NCBI RefSeq assembly: GCF_963678635.1
Contig: NC_087065.1
Span: 43,093,430 to 43,153,429, forward strand
Direction of reading: 5' to 3'
Length of the DNA stretch: 60,000 nt
Source of the DNA: Symsagittifera roscoffensis
Taxonomy: Eukaryota > Xenacoelomorpha > Acoela > Convolutidae
Numbering within the stretch: position 1 is the first letter of the stretch; each line of letters starts with the position of its first letter. Below, in pieces: positions 35,950-47,190 of the stretch. The position numbers and the translations under genes were made by a program. The notes under the pieces were generated by a model. That model saw only the letters and a program-made list of their open reading frames with translations, was not told the DNA's origin and made no database searches.

Positions 35950-36920
35950 AATTCGGAAGGAATTTTCCGATTCCTTCCGAGGATTTGTTAGCCCATCTTG
36001 TACATCCAATCCCGAGGACTCGTTAGTTGTTGGGCAATTCTCCTCCACCTCTTCAGTAGATGAAAGATTAATTGGACAATTCCGCTCCTTTACTCTGGCT
36101 CCAAAGTCCATTTTTACTCCGCTTTTTTCCTCGGATAGTACAGAACTATTCCTCTAGTCTTTGAGTGCACTTTGATGCTCGGCTCTGAAGCCTTGTTTAT
36201 GGGATCCGAGTCGAAATTCAGCAGAAATTTAGTGGTGTCTCGCGATTCATTTAGTTCCGCTCTTTTCGTGGGACCACTAGGTATTTTTACTTACCGCTCA
36301 TCTGAACGGATCATCATTTTCGGCTTTTGAAAATAGCAGGCTATAAAGCGTTCCCGTTTTTTTCGAATACACTACTCCACAAGCTCGGTTGCCCGGTGAT
36401 TACCCTCGGGTGCAAATTTTAATTGTATTTTTTGGTTTTGCGCAGAAATCACAGATAGATTTTGTAAAGAATCCCGGTCCTTGGTTTTTTCCAGAATACC
36501 CGCGGTATTGCGTGTAACCCAATATAACTTCCATAGTTTCTGTAATAACCCCACTTGTTGGCTGTTCTGGTAGTAACTTGGATCAAAGGAAACTTCGAGA
36601 ATCTATTCACACAAATAAGTATGTACTTATTGGTACCCCAAACTGCTGGTATTTGCCCCAGGAAATCTAACTGAATTTCCTGATTCAGCTTTTCTATCAC
36701 CTCAAATTTCGTAACATCACCCTCGGAAAAGATTGATTTCAATTTCTTGCCGGATTTAGTGCAGTCTTGACAACTCGCAACCAAAAGTAATTATTTGCCA
36801 CTTCTTTCATTTTCCACACGCCTGAGCGACCTTTGTGGAGCCTCATCAAGATTGGGGCCCGCAATTGTTGCCGCATCACCATCTTGTCGTCTAAGAACAA
36901 TTCTCCGTTCGACGTGTGCA
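35690..36920 (-). pseudogene. Integrase fragment
   Basis: The minus-strand frame 36449-36784 has CQDC (last part of the zinc finger) and EIQLDFLG (first catalytic Asp), followed by a strand-rich core. The next frame (36372-36554) contains APEGNHRATELVE, the region of the catalytic Glu, immediately followed by a stop. The region of the middle Asp is frameshifted and reads as NQGPG in one frame. The Glu part occurs twice because of the duplication. Confidence 0.75.
35966..36618 (-). repeat. Tandem duplication, shorter copy
   Basis: It is the second copy of 35166-35949 and follows it after 16 bases. It lacks an internal stretch of about 130 bases, with the join near 36215. The copies differ at few positions, so the duplication is younger than most of the decay in the element. 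Confidence 0.9.
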
Positions 36921-36951
36921 GCTTGTCGAGATAATTAATAAAGTAAGAGCC

Positions 36952-37570
36952 TTAACCGCGAATTTGACTTAAGTTCTCCAATTGTAATGTTGCAACAAAA
37001 AAAATTATTATTTCGTCCGCCTTAGTGAGAATCACAATAATTTCAGCGTTGAAAAAATGGGACCACTCAAACAAAGTAACCAGAAGCATTTCCGTTGGAA
37101 TCAATGTAGTTTCAGCCGACGGCTGTGTTGAGGAATTAGTCCCATTAACATTAACAGTCGGTAACTCACTGGTCTCCTGCCCTTTCTCAGGATTTGAAGC
37201 ATCGATCTTCATCCTTGAAAAGTTCAACAGAATAAAATTGTTGCCATTTTCTGCGCCTGCGTGCCCAGCAGAACAAACTTTGATCGAATAACAGTTTCGA
37301 AACAAGCTGCAACTTCTTTACGTTGACGTAACTCTCGTCCCAACCTTGTTTCACCTATTACGTCATTAGTACGATCAAGTTCAACAGGGTTTTGTTTAGC
37401 CATGGATTTAAGCAGCCTACTATTTGCAAAAAATTGTGCTACCACGAAAGTATTGTCCAGTTCTGTTAATTTTGGGTCTACCTCCACTGGATGCAGAGGC
37501 AAATAATCTACTAATCCCATATTCTTTCCTGGGATGTGTTCATTTTCGTAGTCGAACGGTAATAGTCCGT
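36952..37570 (-). pseudogene. RNase H end and linker to integrase
   Basis: The frame 37224-37520 begins with GLVDYLPLHPV. Together with the preceding HIPGKN (minus strand, about 37520-37545) this is the usual RNase H C-terminal phrase of Gypsy elements. The rest is an acidic and polar linker without domains. Confidence 0.65.
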
Positions 37571-38100
37571 CTTCCTCCTATATCAAGTTACTGATTGTTT
37601 CCTCAACCTTAGGCAATATGTGAAGTGGGACCCGTTTTCCCTTTACCTGTATCGGGCGCAGTGTTTCTTGAAAATGCGTTCAAACTTCACATTTTTTAAA
37701 CTTTTTTCCGTTAAAACAAGTCCTTGAACTTTGCAAAATATACTTAATAAACTTGTTGAATTGGAGAGTATTGCATCTCCAAGCAGTCACTTCTCTGCTC
37801 TACCTCCTTGACTGAGCCAGCTATCGGTTTCTGTCAAACTTCCTTTCCCAAGTATAATGAGACATTACTACCAATTAAATCTCGTTTGCCTCCCTCGTTA
37901 ATGAACAGCTCAACTCTTTGCCAATCATCCTTCGGATCTAATATCAATAAATATTCTTCCGATTATCTTGATCGTATCATCCGTCGCACTGTAGAAAATG
38001 GCTAGGGATCGAACGAATTTATTAAAATCTCTCCTGAGTTTTGAGTTGGTGCAGTTTCGCCTGCAAGATAAAAGACACTGGACTAGCGCAACTTATTTTG
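37570..38100 (-). pseudogene. Protease relic and RT N-terminus, RT core deleted
   Basis: Around 38062-38090 the minus strand reads as a degraded form of D-T-x-S-P-V-S-F. Further on, a leucine-glycine rich protease tail and then VKGKRVPLHILPKVEETI, the entry segment of Gypsy RT, are readable. The next recognisable sequence, after about 30 bases, is already the end of RNase H. So the RT fingers and palm and nearly all RNase H have been deleted. Confidence 0.6.
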
Positions 38101-38269
38101 AATTCTGTATGCCAACGGTTTTTCCTCAATTAAACATCTAGTAATTTCCGAGTTTCATTACCACTTTTGTCCCGCATGGTTCGTATTGCAAATACGCCAA
38201 ACTCCTAATCACTTTTTTCTTCATCCCACTTTTGATTTAGGTTCGTTTCGTATTGCGTCAAATCTGACT

Positions 38270-38582
38270 CGTCGATTTGATTCACTGAACCTTTCTTACA
38301 ATGATTCGCAAAATTTCCACGCACCAGTGATATTTCTTGCAGGACAATGTTCGCGATGATTCGGTTTCAACCAATTTCCTCAATTATGTTCACTGGTTCT
38401 CTTTTTTTTTGTACCCTGACTGTTGGCCTCCCTGTTAATCGGTCACTTTGAGGCAAACCTAATTCTCTCGAACTTCGACCGGCCCACGCTAAGTCTCGTA
38501 TATGTCCTTTCGCCTCTCCCCCTCACCTTTGCAAATTGTAACGCATCTGATGTTAGCAATGTTTTCATGCATAGCTGCTTAC
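38270..38582 (-). pseudogene. Gag zinc-knuckle relic of the minus-strand element
   Basis: Minus-strand frames contain NHREHCPARN, the second half of a first knuckle, and GNFANHCKKG, the second half of another, in different frames. Upstream gag is cut off where the giant element begins. Confidence 0.5.
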
Positions 38583-39246
38583 TGTGCAATTCCGCCAGAT
38601 TGTTACAGCCGAACCATCCGACGAGCGAAAAAAAGAACGTTAGTGTTGTTAATCACGAACTAATCACGAAAAGGAGGGTCGGAACATTCTAGAAGAAATT
38701 TTTCAAAAGTTCGAATTGCGGCGGAATATTTCTGAGAAATACAAAAAGTGGCCGTATTTGGCAGAAATTGGACAAAAAAACAGAACGGAATTGACTAGTG
38801 AAGAACGGTCGAGAAAAACGCAAGAAAAAAAGAAACTTTTTATCGTGGCGATCACACTCGATAAGACGTGTAGCAGAAGACCATAGGAAGAAAGGAGGCT
38901 TCAGTGGGAGAGCCGGAAGGATCAGTACCCTCCCGTGCCACGAAGTGGGAGTAGTGACAACGTTATTTATTGAAGAGCACAGAATCGGAGGTCCGGCGCC
39001 CGGAGACTCTCGTATATTGAAGGACTAAAATAAACTAAATTTTAGCTACTCTGATGTCCTGAACATTTGAATTAAGCCCGATATTATTTGTTATTTTGAA
39101 ATATGAGTAGCTAGGAAGAGGAAAGGGTCAATCCATCTCCAATGGATTTAGTATATAGCTGTCACTAAAAACATAGTAAAATAGGATATTCGAGCCGTGT
39201 TTTTGATAGCAATCACGTAGTCTGGCGATCCGAGACCCAGCTATGT
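38583..39246 (+). repeat. 5' LTR, part shown to match the 3' copy
   Basis: From TGTGCAATTCCGCC to GATCCGAGACCCAGCTA it matches 59331-60000 with scattered substitutions and small indels. The LTR must continue to the right of 39246, but the 3' copy is cut by the window edge, so its end cannot be placed. A TG start could lie at 38583 or 38601. Confidence 0.85.
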
Positions 39247-41237
39247 CATTATCTTCGCATGTAACGTAAGCTGATGGCTAATGGCTTACAAATGGTAACT
39301 TTTTACTTAGCCCTAAACAGACCAGAAAATCAACTGGCTAGGTCGAGACGGTGAAAAACGGGCAGAATTTAGGTAACTGACGCAGGCCACTTGTCAAAAG
39401 GTGCTTTTTGTACGCTCCGTCACTGTGTAGTAATTGGGCGAATGTTACATAGACGTTTTTATGGCGCTTCTGGGTGGGCTTGTTAAAGGCATAAGATCAT
39501 CATGATCAGCAAACGTTTCAGTGACGATCCCTCCACTCCGGGCGTGTACCTGAGTTAGAGGCCTTAATGTCTTGTATGATACTAGGGGGAAGGTACCGAC
39601 CCTCCGCCTGGTACTATTTAGCTTTTTAACTTAGTTATGACAAAAATTCCGGGGCCGGAGGGTTGGGCGGGAAGTCAAGAGCCCGCTTATCACAAGGCCC
39701 TGGGATCAAAAACCATTAGAGAAAAAGCGTAAAACCAAACAAAAACAGTGTATAACTAAGAAAAACCAAAAACAAATTTACTTGAAACCAAAAAAAAACA
39801 AAAAACATTAAAAAAATGTAAAATGACAGGTTATATACTATTTCCGGACGGCATGTGATCTGACTTTCCTTTTTTTGTTGTTTCAGATTGATTTATATCA
39901 TTTTTGATCGAAAGATCGAGTGTTTTGGTGGTGGGTAAGGTACCCTCCCTTGAGTGTTGTTTGAGTATTTAAGCACTTTAATGATAAAGTTGCCGGTGAC
40001 CGGAGGGTAGAGCGGCAAGCAGACAGACGTGTTCCAGACTCAACAGAGGGAATCAGTGACAACATCCACAACGACTGTTGGGTATCGTTGACACAGTTTT
40101 AGTAAGTATCAATCGGGTACTATTTCCTTAAAACTTAAGTGGTGGGGGGCACAATTGGCTCGGTCTGATTGCAACCTCCATCGGTTGCGAATTTGCGAGT
40201 TAGGGGTCTTAATTCGGATATTTTGGTACAAAGGAGGGTGTAGTAGTGTTGATTAACGACTACTTATGGGTTATTACCCCTTATTATATATTACTTATCT
40301 CCCATTTAGACCCGAAAACACCCCAATTTTGTCAACAAATTCTGATTTTTGACCTAACTTTCAACCCCGGAAATTTTTGATATCCGAGCTTTTCCGAAAA
40401 GCAAAAAAAATCCCACGCAGTGAGCTACTACGTATTTTGACGCCCCCCAACAAAGGAAACCGCGCGGAAAGAAACTTAGTAGAAGTTGGCGAAAATAAAA
40501 ATTTTTCGATCAAAATTTTTATAATTTTCCGAGTTTCGTCAATATGTTTTGAGATTCGAGTTTTTGAGTTTTTAGAGTTAGAGCGATAAATATTTTGGCA
40601 TTAGGAGCGTGCTAGCACATCGTGATAGGTTGCTAGCGTGATTTTTGAGTAACCCTCCGAATAGCTCCGTTGATAGAGCTAGAGACTTAAAGATTGGAAA
40701 AGGAAGGAATCGGAGGCTCCAAATTTGATACTTGTTGGCCAAATTTTGGTTTCCAAACCAATTCTGGTCCGGTTTTTTGCAATATTACAGTACCGTACGG
40801 GGCTACTACGCTAGTTTCAAGTATGTTTAGCCACTTTCATCAAGAATTGCGGAAAAAGTATCTGAGAACCTATATAGGTGGTGAAAAAATGCCAACTTAA
40901 CGAACGCGTTTTTGGTGCTTTCTCAAAGACTAGGCAACCGATTGGAATATTTTTGGTACCATAAGTCGACAATTTTGATCACTTTCCTGGACTGCAACCG
41001 TTTTTGGGCTGATAACTTCAGGAAAGAAAATTTTTCAAAAAATTTGTTAGTTCTTAGGGTCCAAAATTTGTTAGTTCTGAGGGTCCAAATAGAAAGTCGA
41101 CTACTCACGGGACGTATATATTAAGGCAATATTGGCCCAGTTGACGCAAAGATTTGCGATTAACTTTGGATTCTAAATTGGGTTCATCAAAAGTATCCGA
41201 ACAAAGTTTTTTTCTTGTGATTTTGGTTGTGTGGTAG

Positions 41238-41525
41238 CCTTGAGCTACTTTATAGGAAGGCTCGGCCATTCCGGGAACACATAAGGGAAGACATCGGTGA
41301 GTGTATTAGACAAGACAAACTCACTTGAGAAGACAAAGTAGTTCCCTACTCTCGTGCACTTGGAGCTGTCCGGGTGTGGGAGAGCTTTTGCCTAGACTCT
41401 AGATATTTTCGATCAAGAGGTTGCCTTGAGCTAGGCAGTAGGAAAGCTCGGGCAATCGCAGGACATATAAAAGAAGACATCGGTGAGTGTATTAGACAAG
41501 ACACACTCACTTGAGAAGACAGTGT
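41238..41525 (+). repeat. Two LTR repeats spaced 185 bp
   Basis: GCCTTGAGCTA starts both copies (41238 and 41423). They share GAAGACATCGGTGAGTGTAT and the following TAGACAAGACA.ACTCACTTGAG. The copies are about 103 bases each, with 82 unrelated bases between them. Confidence 0.85.
41466..41473 (+). promoter_or_regulatory. Candidate LTR TATA box
   Basis: TATAAAAG lies in the second of the two 185-bp-spaced repeats. The first repeat has CATAAGGG at the same place. Transcription would start some 25-35 bases downstream, in the shared GGTGAGTGTATTAGAC segment, if this box is used. Confidence 0.45.
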
Positions 41526-41798
41526 CCTGGGCTTCGTTTTTTTGGAGTGTTCCAATCGAGGGAAGTCTTTTTCTCTAATACTAAGTTTTACTTATCTGTT
41601 ACTGAAACCATCACAGCTCTTTTATAAATTTTTGTTTGATTTTAAACGAAGCAGTGATTTGATACGTTTTTAGCGGTAAAATGATACTGAACGAAAGATC
41701 GCTGTCACCTATAGGGTACTCTTATCTGGTTATCAATTGTATTTTGTGTGTTAGTTATAAAACCTTGTGAAATTTTGTGATACTGTTATACTATGTGA

Positions 41799-41829
41799 TA
41801 GTGACTCAGTAGCTTTAACTGAGTCACTA
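41799..41829. promoter_or_regulatory. 12-bp palindrome with two AP-1-like sites
   Basis: TAGTGACTCAGT and its complement ACTGAGTCACTA are separated by 7 bases. Each half contains the AP-1 core TGA(C/G)TCA. It could be an enhancer pair or an RNA hairpin 140 bases before gag. Confidence 0.5.
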
Positions 41830-41965
41830 AAATCATCTCTAAAAGGTTTAAGAGATTTCTTTTGATATTGAAGGGGTTGGGTAAGCAGGCTTCAGCAAGT
41901 TTTTTCGAATTTAATTTTGGAACTTGTGAATTGCCGTCAACAAAAGTTTTTTTAAATCACGAGAC

Positions 41966-44905
41966 ATGCAACGTAGAGAGTCGCTAGGAGAAGTAACTAA
42001 AATTCCCAGGCTGAGCACGGGAAGCACGCAGAGGTTCAAATCACGGCGTAGCCAATCCTCGATTAGTAGCATCAAGGACGTTTTTGCTTGTGAAGCAGCA
42101 AGTGAAGGTCATGGTGATCTTTCAGCGAGCGGAATGAAACTAGGAAGTCAGAAGAATCGAGATGATGATGAAGAGCGGAACGCCGAGGCCGGAGCAGCTG
42201 ACGTGCCGCCAACTGATCCCGACCCGACCACAACCATCGCGAGGACCCGAAAGAGCATGGCGAGGAACTTGAGCGGGAAGAAACCGAGCAAACTCAAGAA
42301 ACCGAGAAACCGAGGAAAAAAACAAGAAAGCGTTGTCTGACTTGCCAACTAGACCAATGTCAGAAGGGATAACGATGGGAGCGTCGTCGACATACGACAG
42401 GCTGATGATGTCGATGGGCACAAAGAAGGGTGGCGCATCGTCGAGTACCAGGCTGCAACCTCAAATGACGTCATCGCCTCTGGGTCTTACCCCAGTGCTG
42501 GGAACGGCTAGCGACTTGAGTGACATGTTCGCCGGTATAATGACAGGCCTTGAAGAACTGCGACACGATATGACCGAGAGGACGGATCGAGTTGAAGAAA
42601 AGGCTCAAAAAGGCCATGAAAGATTGAGAGACGAGCTGGCAGACGTGAGGTCACAAGCGAGAAGTGATCAGGCCCAGCTGATTCGGGACATCGATCAGTG
42701 CCTGGCGGAAAGTTTGGCGCTGGCGACCAAGGAGTCACAAGAAAGAGACGTTAAGATGACAAAAGAGATGAAACGATTATTGAGCGATCATGACAACACT
42801 TACGCTCATACAATGACATGACTGGAGAAAAGGTTAGATACCAAAGCTGACCTTATGATGCGGAAGCTTGATGAGATCTTGAGCAGTGGCAACCGGGAGA
42901 ACCCTCGCGCTCTGACGGAGGACTCACGTCAAACAACTGACGGAGGCGGAGCCCGCGGTTATGCAGGGGCCCAGCCGAGATCAAGAACCAGTCTAACCTT
43001 AGTGAGAGATCCAGGGCAGCTCCGTCGAGGGCGGGTCGGACGAATCCGGCCCCGCAAGTAGCGGAAGCGACGTCGGGGGCACAGTCACCGACAATTCCAC
43101 AAGTCAGATCGATGCCAGATCTGACTACCATCTCGCAGGACACTACGATGTACGCTTCATTGTTTGAGCCTCTGAATAAATCTTTTGAAACATTCATCAC
43201 CAAACTCTCGAAGTCAACCGAGAAAGGAGAGAGGTCAAGAAGGACACTCAAAAAGACGAAATCATACAAGGACGAATCAGATGGCTACATCGACACCTGG
43301 ATAGAGGTGATGAAGTTACATTTTGCGGAAGAGAACCTCTCCAAGAAACAGGAATGCAGCGCACTGACGAGCAATCTAAGCTGTGTAATGGCGAAAAGGA
43401 CTAATGAACGAGACAGCGCTCGCAAGATATTCGACATCTTGCTGAATCGCTTTGGCTCGGGTCTGCAGGGAAATCAAGCTTTGGTGCAGTTTGAAAAGAG
43501 GAGTCAAAGAGATGACGAATCCATAGAATAGTTTTTGGATGACCTCGAGTTACTCAGAAGGAGAAGCAACCCTGATGAGAGGATATCGGAGCGAAACATG
43601 GCTATTGCCTCAAAGTTCATGGATGGAGTAAAAAGTAACGAGCTAAAAACCATGTTGGCCACACACTTCACCCTATTGCTAGATAAAGTGCTCACGCCCG
43701 ATGATTTGGGCATGAAATCGCGTGAGTGCTTGCTCATAAAAGCAAGGGCGCAAAATCGTTATAGCAATTACGGCAACCACAGTGGAACAAATACTGGCCC
43801 GAATTCCAGTTGGTACAGACCTTGTGACGACATGGATACTAGGAGGTCATGTGCAAATTGTGGTTCGATGGATCACCACTTTTCAACCTGTTCTACTTAC
43901 AAACAAAATACGAAGGCGATAGGCTACTTTCTCGACGATGTTGATGCAACCGAGGAGGACCACGAAGAGTATGTGAGAGGGCTCATAATGAAACATGGAC
44001 CGAGATGCTTCTTCTGTAAATTGGAGGGACATTTCAAGTCGGATTGCACTCAATTCTGGGATGCAGTAGCGGACGCGAAGCATCCCCGCCATGAAGAGGC
44101 ACTTTCGGGGGTCAAGGCTAGTCGAGCCCGCCTGATGAATGAAGCCAAATCACTGAAGAAAGAGATGACAAGAGGCACATTCACAACCAAGAAGGTGAAG
44201 ATCTTACCTGATGAGGTGATTGTATCGAGCCTGGAGGCAGAGTCAGCCGGTGCGCTCAAAGTGGATTATGGCCTAGCGGCACGGACCGCATTACAGAATG
44301 TTCAGCAAGAATTGGTCACCAAAGAGGTTGAGCAGTGGGTAAGGTCAGAGTAAGAGAATACAGAGCTGCGCGAGAAACTTGTCATTCTAGGGAGATCAAA
44401 GAAAGAAGAGGACAAGCAGGAACCCAGGAAGCAGCGTCTAAAGTTGATTGACATCTCGAGAAAGACCTTCAGCATGACAAGAGACGGGACGAAAATTATG
44501 TCGATCATATCGGTCGCGGGCCATCCGGTGGTGAAGAACTTGAGCGAGCCGTCCGAGATCACGGCAGTACACCTGGACATCTACGCGAACTACATGAGAC
44601 AGAAAGACCCCAAACTGGTTTCTAGGGCAGTGAGAGCGTTACTCACAACAGGTGAACCGAGGCTAATGAAAGTAGATGGACACTACACTGAAAGTTTTGG
44701 CCCACACCAAATTCTCATGAGCGTGGACGGCATCAACATTTACACTAAAGCTCACTTGACCGATGCAAGTGACCAAGTAGGCCGGATCTACATTGGTCGA
44801 GAAGAGCTTATGGTCCGAAGAATCGGACACAGCGCCATGCTCGAACAAGACGCGGTCCACATACGCTGTGAGGCCGATCTGGCCGCGCATGTACTAGATT
44901 TGTAG
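41966..44905 (+). pseudogene. Gag of the giant element
   Basis: It starts ATG 41966 (MQRRESLGEV) with a basic Ser-rich N-terminus, then a long coiled-coil-like stretch (42520-42890), a linker, and a capsid-like helical region (43260-43700). Two perfect C-x2-C-x4-H-x4-C knuckles follow, at 43850-43891 and 44006-44047. A further region of about 280 codons runs up to the protease. Frameshifts occur near 42330 and 43000-43060, with in-frame stops at 42819, 43529, 44351 and 44903. Gag forms the particle and binds element RNA. The coiled coil and the long post-knuckle part make it larger than most Gypsy Gags. Confidence 0.85.
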
Positions 44906-45760
44906 GGTAGACAACTCTCTGTGAAGGGATTATTAGACACCGGAGTAGTGGCCAGTATCATGCCTATGAGCACTTGGACCGACATGGGTTTTGATAGGTC
45001 CGATATGATTCCGACTAAAATCAGACTGGCAGCGGCTAATCAGGGTGCAATATACGTGACCGGAAGGACCCTTATCATTTTGTTGCAGCTAGGAGGGAGA
45101 CATCTCTAGATGAGTTTCCTGGTCGTCGAGAATCTTGATGAGTCCGACCAGCTCATCCTAGGGCAAGATTTTGTGCGCAACTTCGATGTCACGATTGACC
45201 TCAAAGACGTGTTGATAAGAATCAAGGACCAAGAAAGGAAGTATGAAAAGAAACCAATTAATAAAATGCTGATTAACCAAGCAAAGGTGCCAATTTTCCT
45301 TGATCGGAAAGTTAGATTAAAACCAAATCAGGCTGTAATAGCGACATTTATAATGAGGATCCTGAACGAGCTTATTAACGACAGACAGGTGTGTCTGGTT
45401 CACAATTCAAACAGTGAAAGCTCAGCTACTTTAGGAAGAAGCTTCTCACTCACTCAGAGCGGACTGTGTGTGAGTGTGTTTTTGAACATAGAGGCAACAA
45501 CGGTGAAAATACAAAGAGACAAGAAACTTGGTAACGCCTTGCCTCTGAGAACAGAGTATCGGAGTGTGGAGAACTTCAGGAAACATGAAGTAACTGAATG
45601 CCCTTTACATGCCAACCAAGAATGCATTTCAAAGAGGATAAGTGAATTTAAGCCTTCTAAAAAGCTGTTTTCAATGAAAGTCGAAGACAGACGATGGGCT
45701 GTCTAGGTGCTCAACTTTTCCTGAGAGACCAACAGAAACAGAATTAGCATCGAACAAACC
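44906..45760 (+). pseudogene. Retropepsin of the giant element
   Basis: The active site DTG is at 44936-44944 in the context GLLDTGVVASIM. The second half, after a TAG at 45107, contains LILGQDFVRNF, the flap-end phrase of Gypsy proteases. The rest of the frame to 45706 is a linker toward RT. The protease would cut Gag-Pol. It follows Gag in the same frame. Confidence 0.85.
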
Positions 45761-45899
45761 GGTCTTACCTGAGATAGAGCACTTGAAAGGCAAATTAACA
45801 GACAAGGAGTTAGACTCCCTCAGGTCGGTGTTAAATTGGTTTTTCAAAGCACAAGGCTGATATAGGCTGCTTCAATTTTGTAGAACATGAGAAATAGAA

Positions 45900-46690
45900 G
45901 AGGGTTCGGTACCTCATAGGGAGGGAGCTAAGAGAATGACCCCACACAAGTCCGAAGCATGCAGAAAAGAAATTGAAAAAATAACGGAATATGGCATGAT
46001 CGAACCGTCGAAGTCCCCGTGGGCTTGCGGCGGCGTCATGGCAAAAAAGAAAGCGAGAAACTTAGGTTTAGTGGTGATTTCCGCTACCTGAATGCGGAAA
46101 CGATAAAGGATGCATACCCAATTCCCCGCATCGACGAGAGCCTCTCAAAGTTAGGAGATGCACACTTCCTCACGACGTTGGAGATGGGCTCTGCGTTCTG
46201 GCAGGTGCCCTTCAGAAAACAAGATCGAGATAAGACAGGCTTTGCGTGTGAACTGGGGCTGTACCACTGGAAAAGAATGCTGCTTGGACTATGCAATGTG
46301 ACGGCTACGTTCCAACGGTTAATGGCTCAGACTTTCACCAATTTAACGTGTGTTACGTCATAATGTGTTACGTTGATGACGTGGTCATCGCAACACCAAC
46401 GCTGGAGGACCCTATTAGGAGCCTGGACGAGGTCTTTAGTTGCATGAAACAGGCTGGTCTGAAGTGCAAACCTTCAGAGTGCAAAATCCTGAGAGACTCA
46501 ATCAAGTATATGGGTCGCCTTATAGATACACAGGGGGTCAGACCGGATCCCGAAGCGGTTGAACCGGTGTTGACATGGACAGCACCGAAGACCGACACGC
46601 AATTGATGAGCTTCCTCGGATTCGCCAACTACTACCGAGAATTTATCAATGGGTATGCTGACATGATATACCCATGCAGAAGCTGACGCG
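45900..46690 (+). pseudogene. Reverse transcriptase of the giant element (YVDD intact)
   Basis: Blocks in order are the entry segment (MTPHKSEACRKEIEKI), SPWACGGVMAKKK, FSGDFRYLNAETIKDAYPIP, the palm segment AHFLTTLEMGSAFWQV with KTGFACELGLYHW, and YVDD at 46369-46380. The thumb/connection TQLMSFLGFANYYREFI follows. A frameshift near 46065 and another near 46340 break it. One palm residue is unusual: the usual Asp of the L-D-L-x-S-A/G-F/Y block reads Glu-Met (TLEMGSAFWQV), so the first metal ligand is probably changed in this copy. Confidence 0.88.
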
Positions 46691-47190
46691 AAATAAGGGC
46701 AAAAAATTCTGCTGGACTGACGAGGCTCAGGTCTTGGTCTCCTTTGAGAATATTAAGCGCGAACTCTGTGAGGCTCTGGTTCTCGGCATGCCGACAGAAA
46801 AGGGGATGTTTGTACTAAATATAGATGTATCAGTGGTTGCGATATCGGGCATACTTCACCAGGAACAGGAGTGGAACGGAAGGACTGTTCTCAGACCAAT
46901 AGCTTACGGAGGTAAAGTCCTGAGCGACACTGAAGTGAAATACGGTGCACCAAAGGCGGAGATGTTCGCGATGATCACTTTCGTTGAAGAATACAGAGCG
47001 TACTTAGGGAGCGCTCCCTCCAAGTTGCGCATGGAAAATCGTGCTCTTGCCTAGCTGAAGACCTACTCGATGGACCAAAGTTTCATTGGTCGTTGGATCG
47101 TGCGCCTGGACGGATACCATATGATCATAGAGCATATCGAACCCGTGACAAACACCAGAATGCTGACAGCCTCAGCAAAAAGACAAAATT
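46691..47190 (+). pseudogene. RNase H of the giant element
   Basis: KKFCWTDEAQ begins the domain. NIDVSVVAISGILHQE has the first catalytic Asp (46824-46826), and YGAPKAEMFAMI the Glu. LRMENRALA precedes a TAG at 47052, after which GRWIVRLDGYHMIIEH and DKHQNADSLSKK close the domain in a shifted frame. The late phrase N-A-D-x-L-S is typical of Gypsy RNase H. Confidence 0.85.

Larger units (their letters stand above)
34000..38582 (-). mobile_element. Minus-strand Ty3/Gypsy remnant
   Basis: On the minus strand, going down in coordinate, one reads a gag zinc-knuckle relic, a protease relic, the N-terminal entry of RT, then directly the end of RNase H, an integrase fragment and post-integrase sequence. 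RT palm and most of RNase H are missing, and the 3' part is partly duplicated in tandem. Neither LTR is recognised. The 5' side stops at the giant element near 38583. The low-coordinate boundary is approximate. Confidence 0.75.
39247..41965 (+). other. Rest of 5' LTR and leader of the giant element
   Basis: No coding region is recognised up to the gag ATG at 41966. It contains a 23-bp tandem pair (about 41040-41087), a 185-bp-spaced repeat with a TATA box, and a palindrome with two AP-1-like sites. The LTR end and primer-binding site must lie here but could not be identified. Confidence 0.55.

Noticed and set aside
38798-39028. Open frame of 76 codons inside the 5' LTR (begins MKNGREKRKKKRN)
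   Set aside because: The matching part of the 3' LTR carries substitutions and indels that do not preserve the frame, so it is probably an accident of a base-rich LTR segment.
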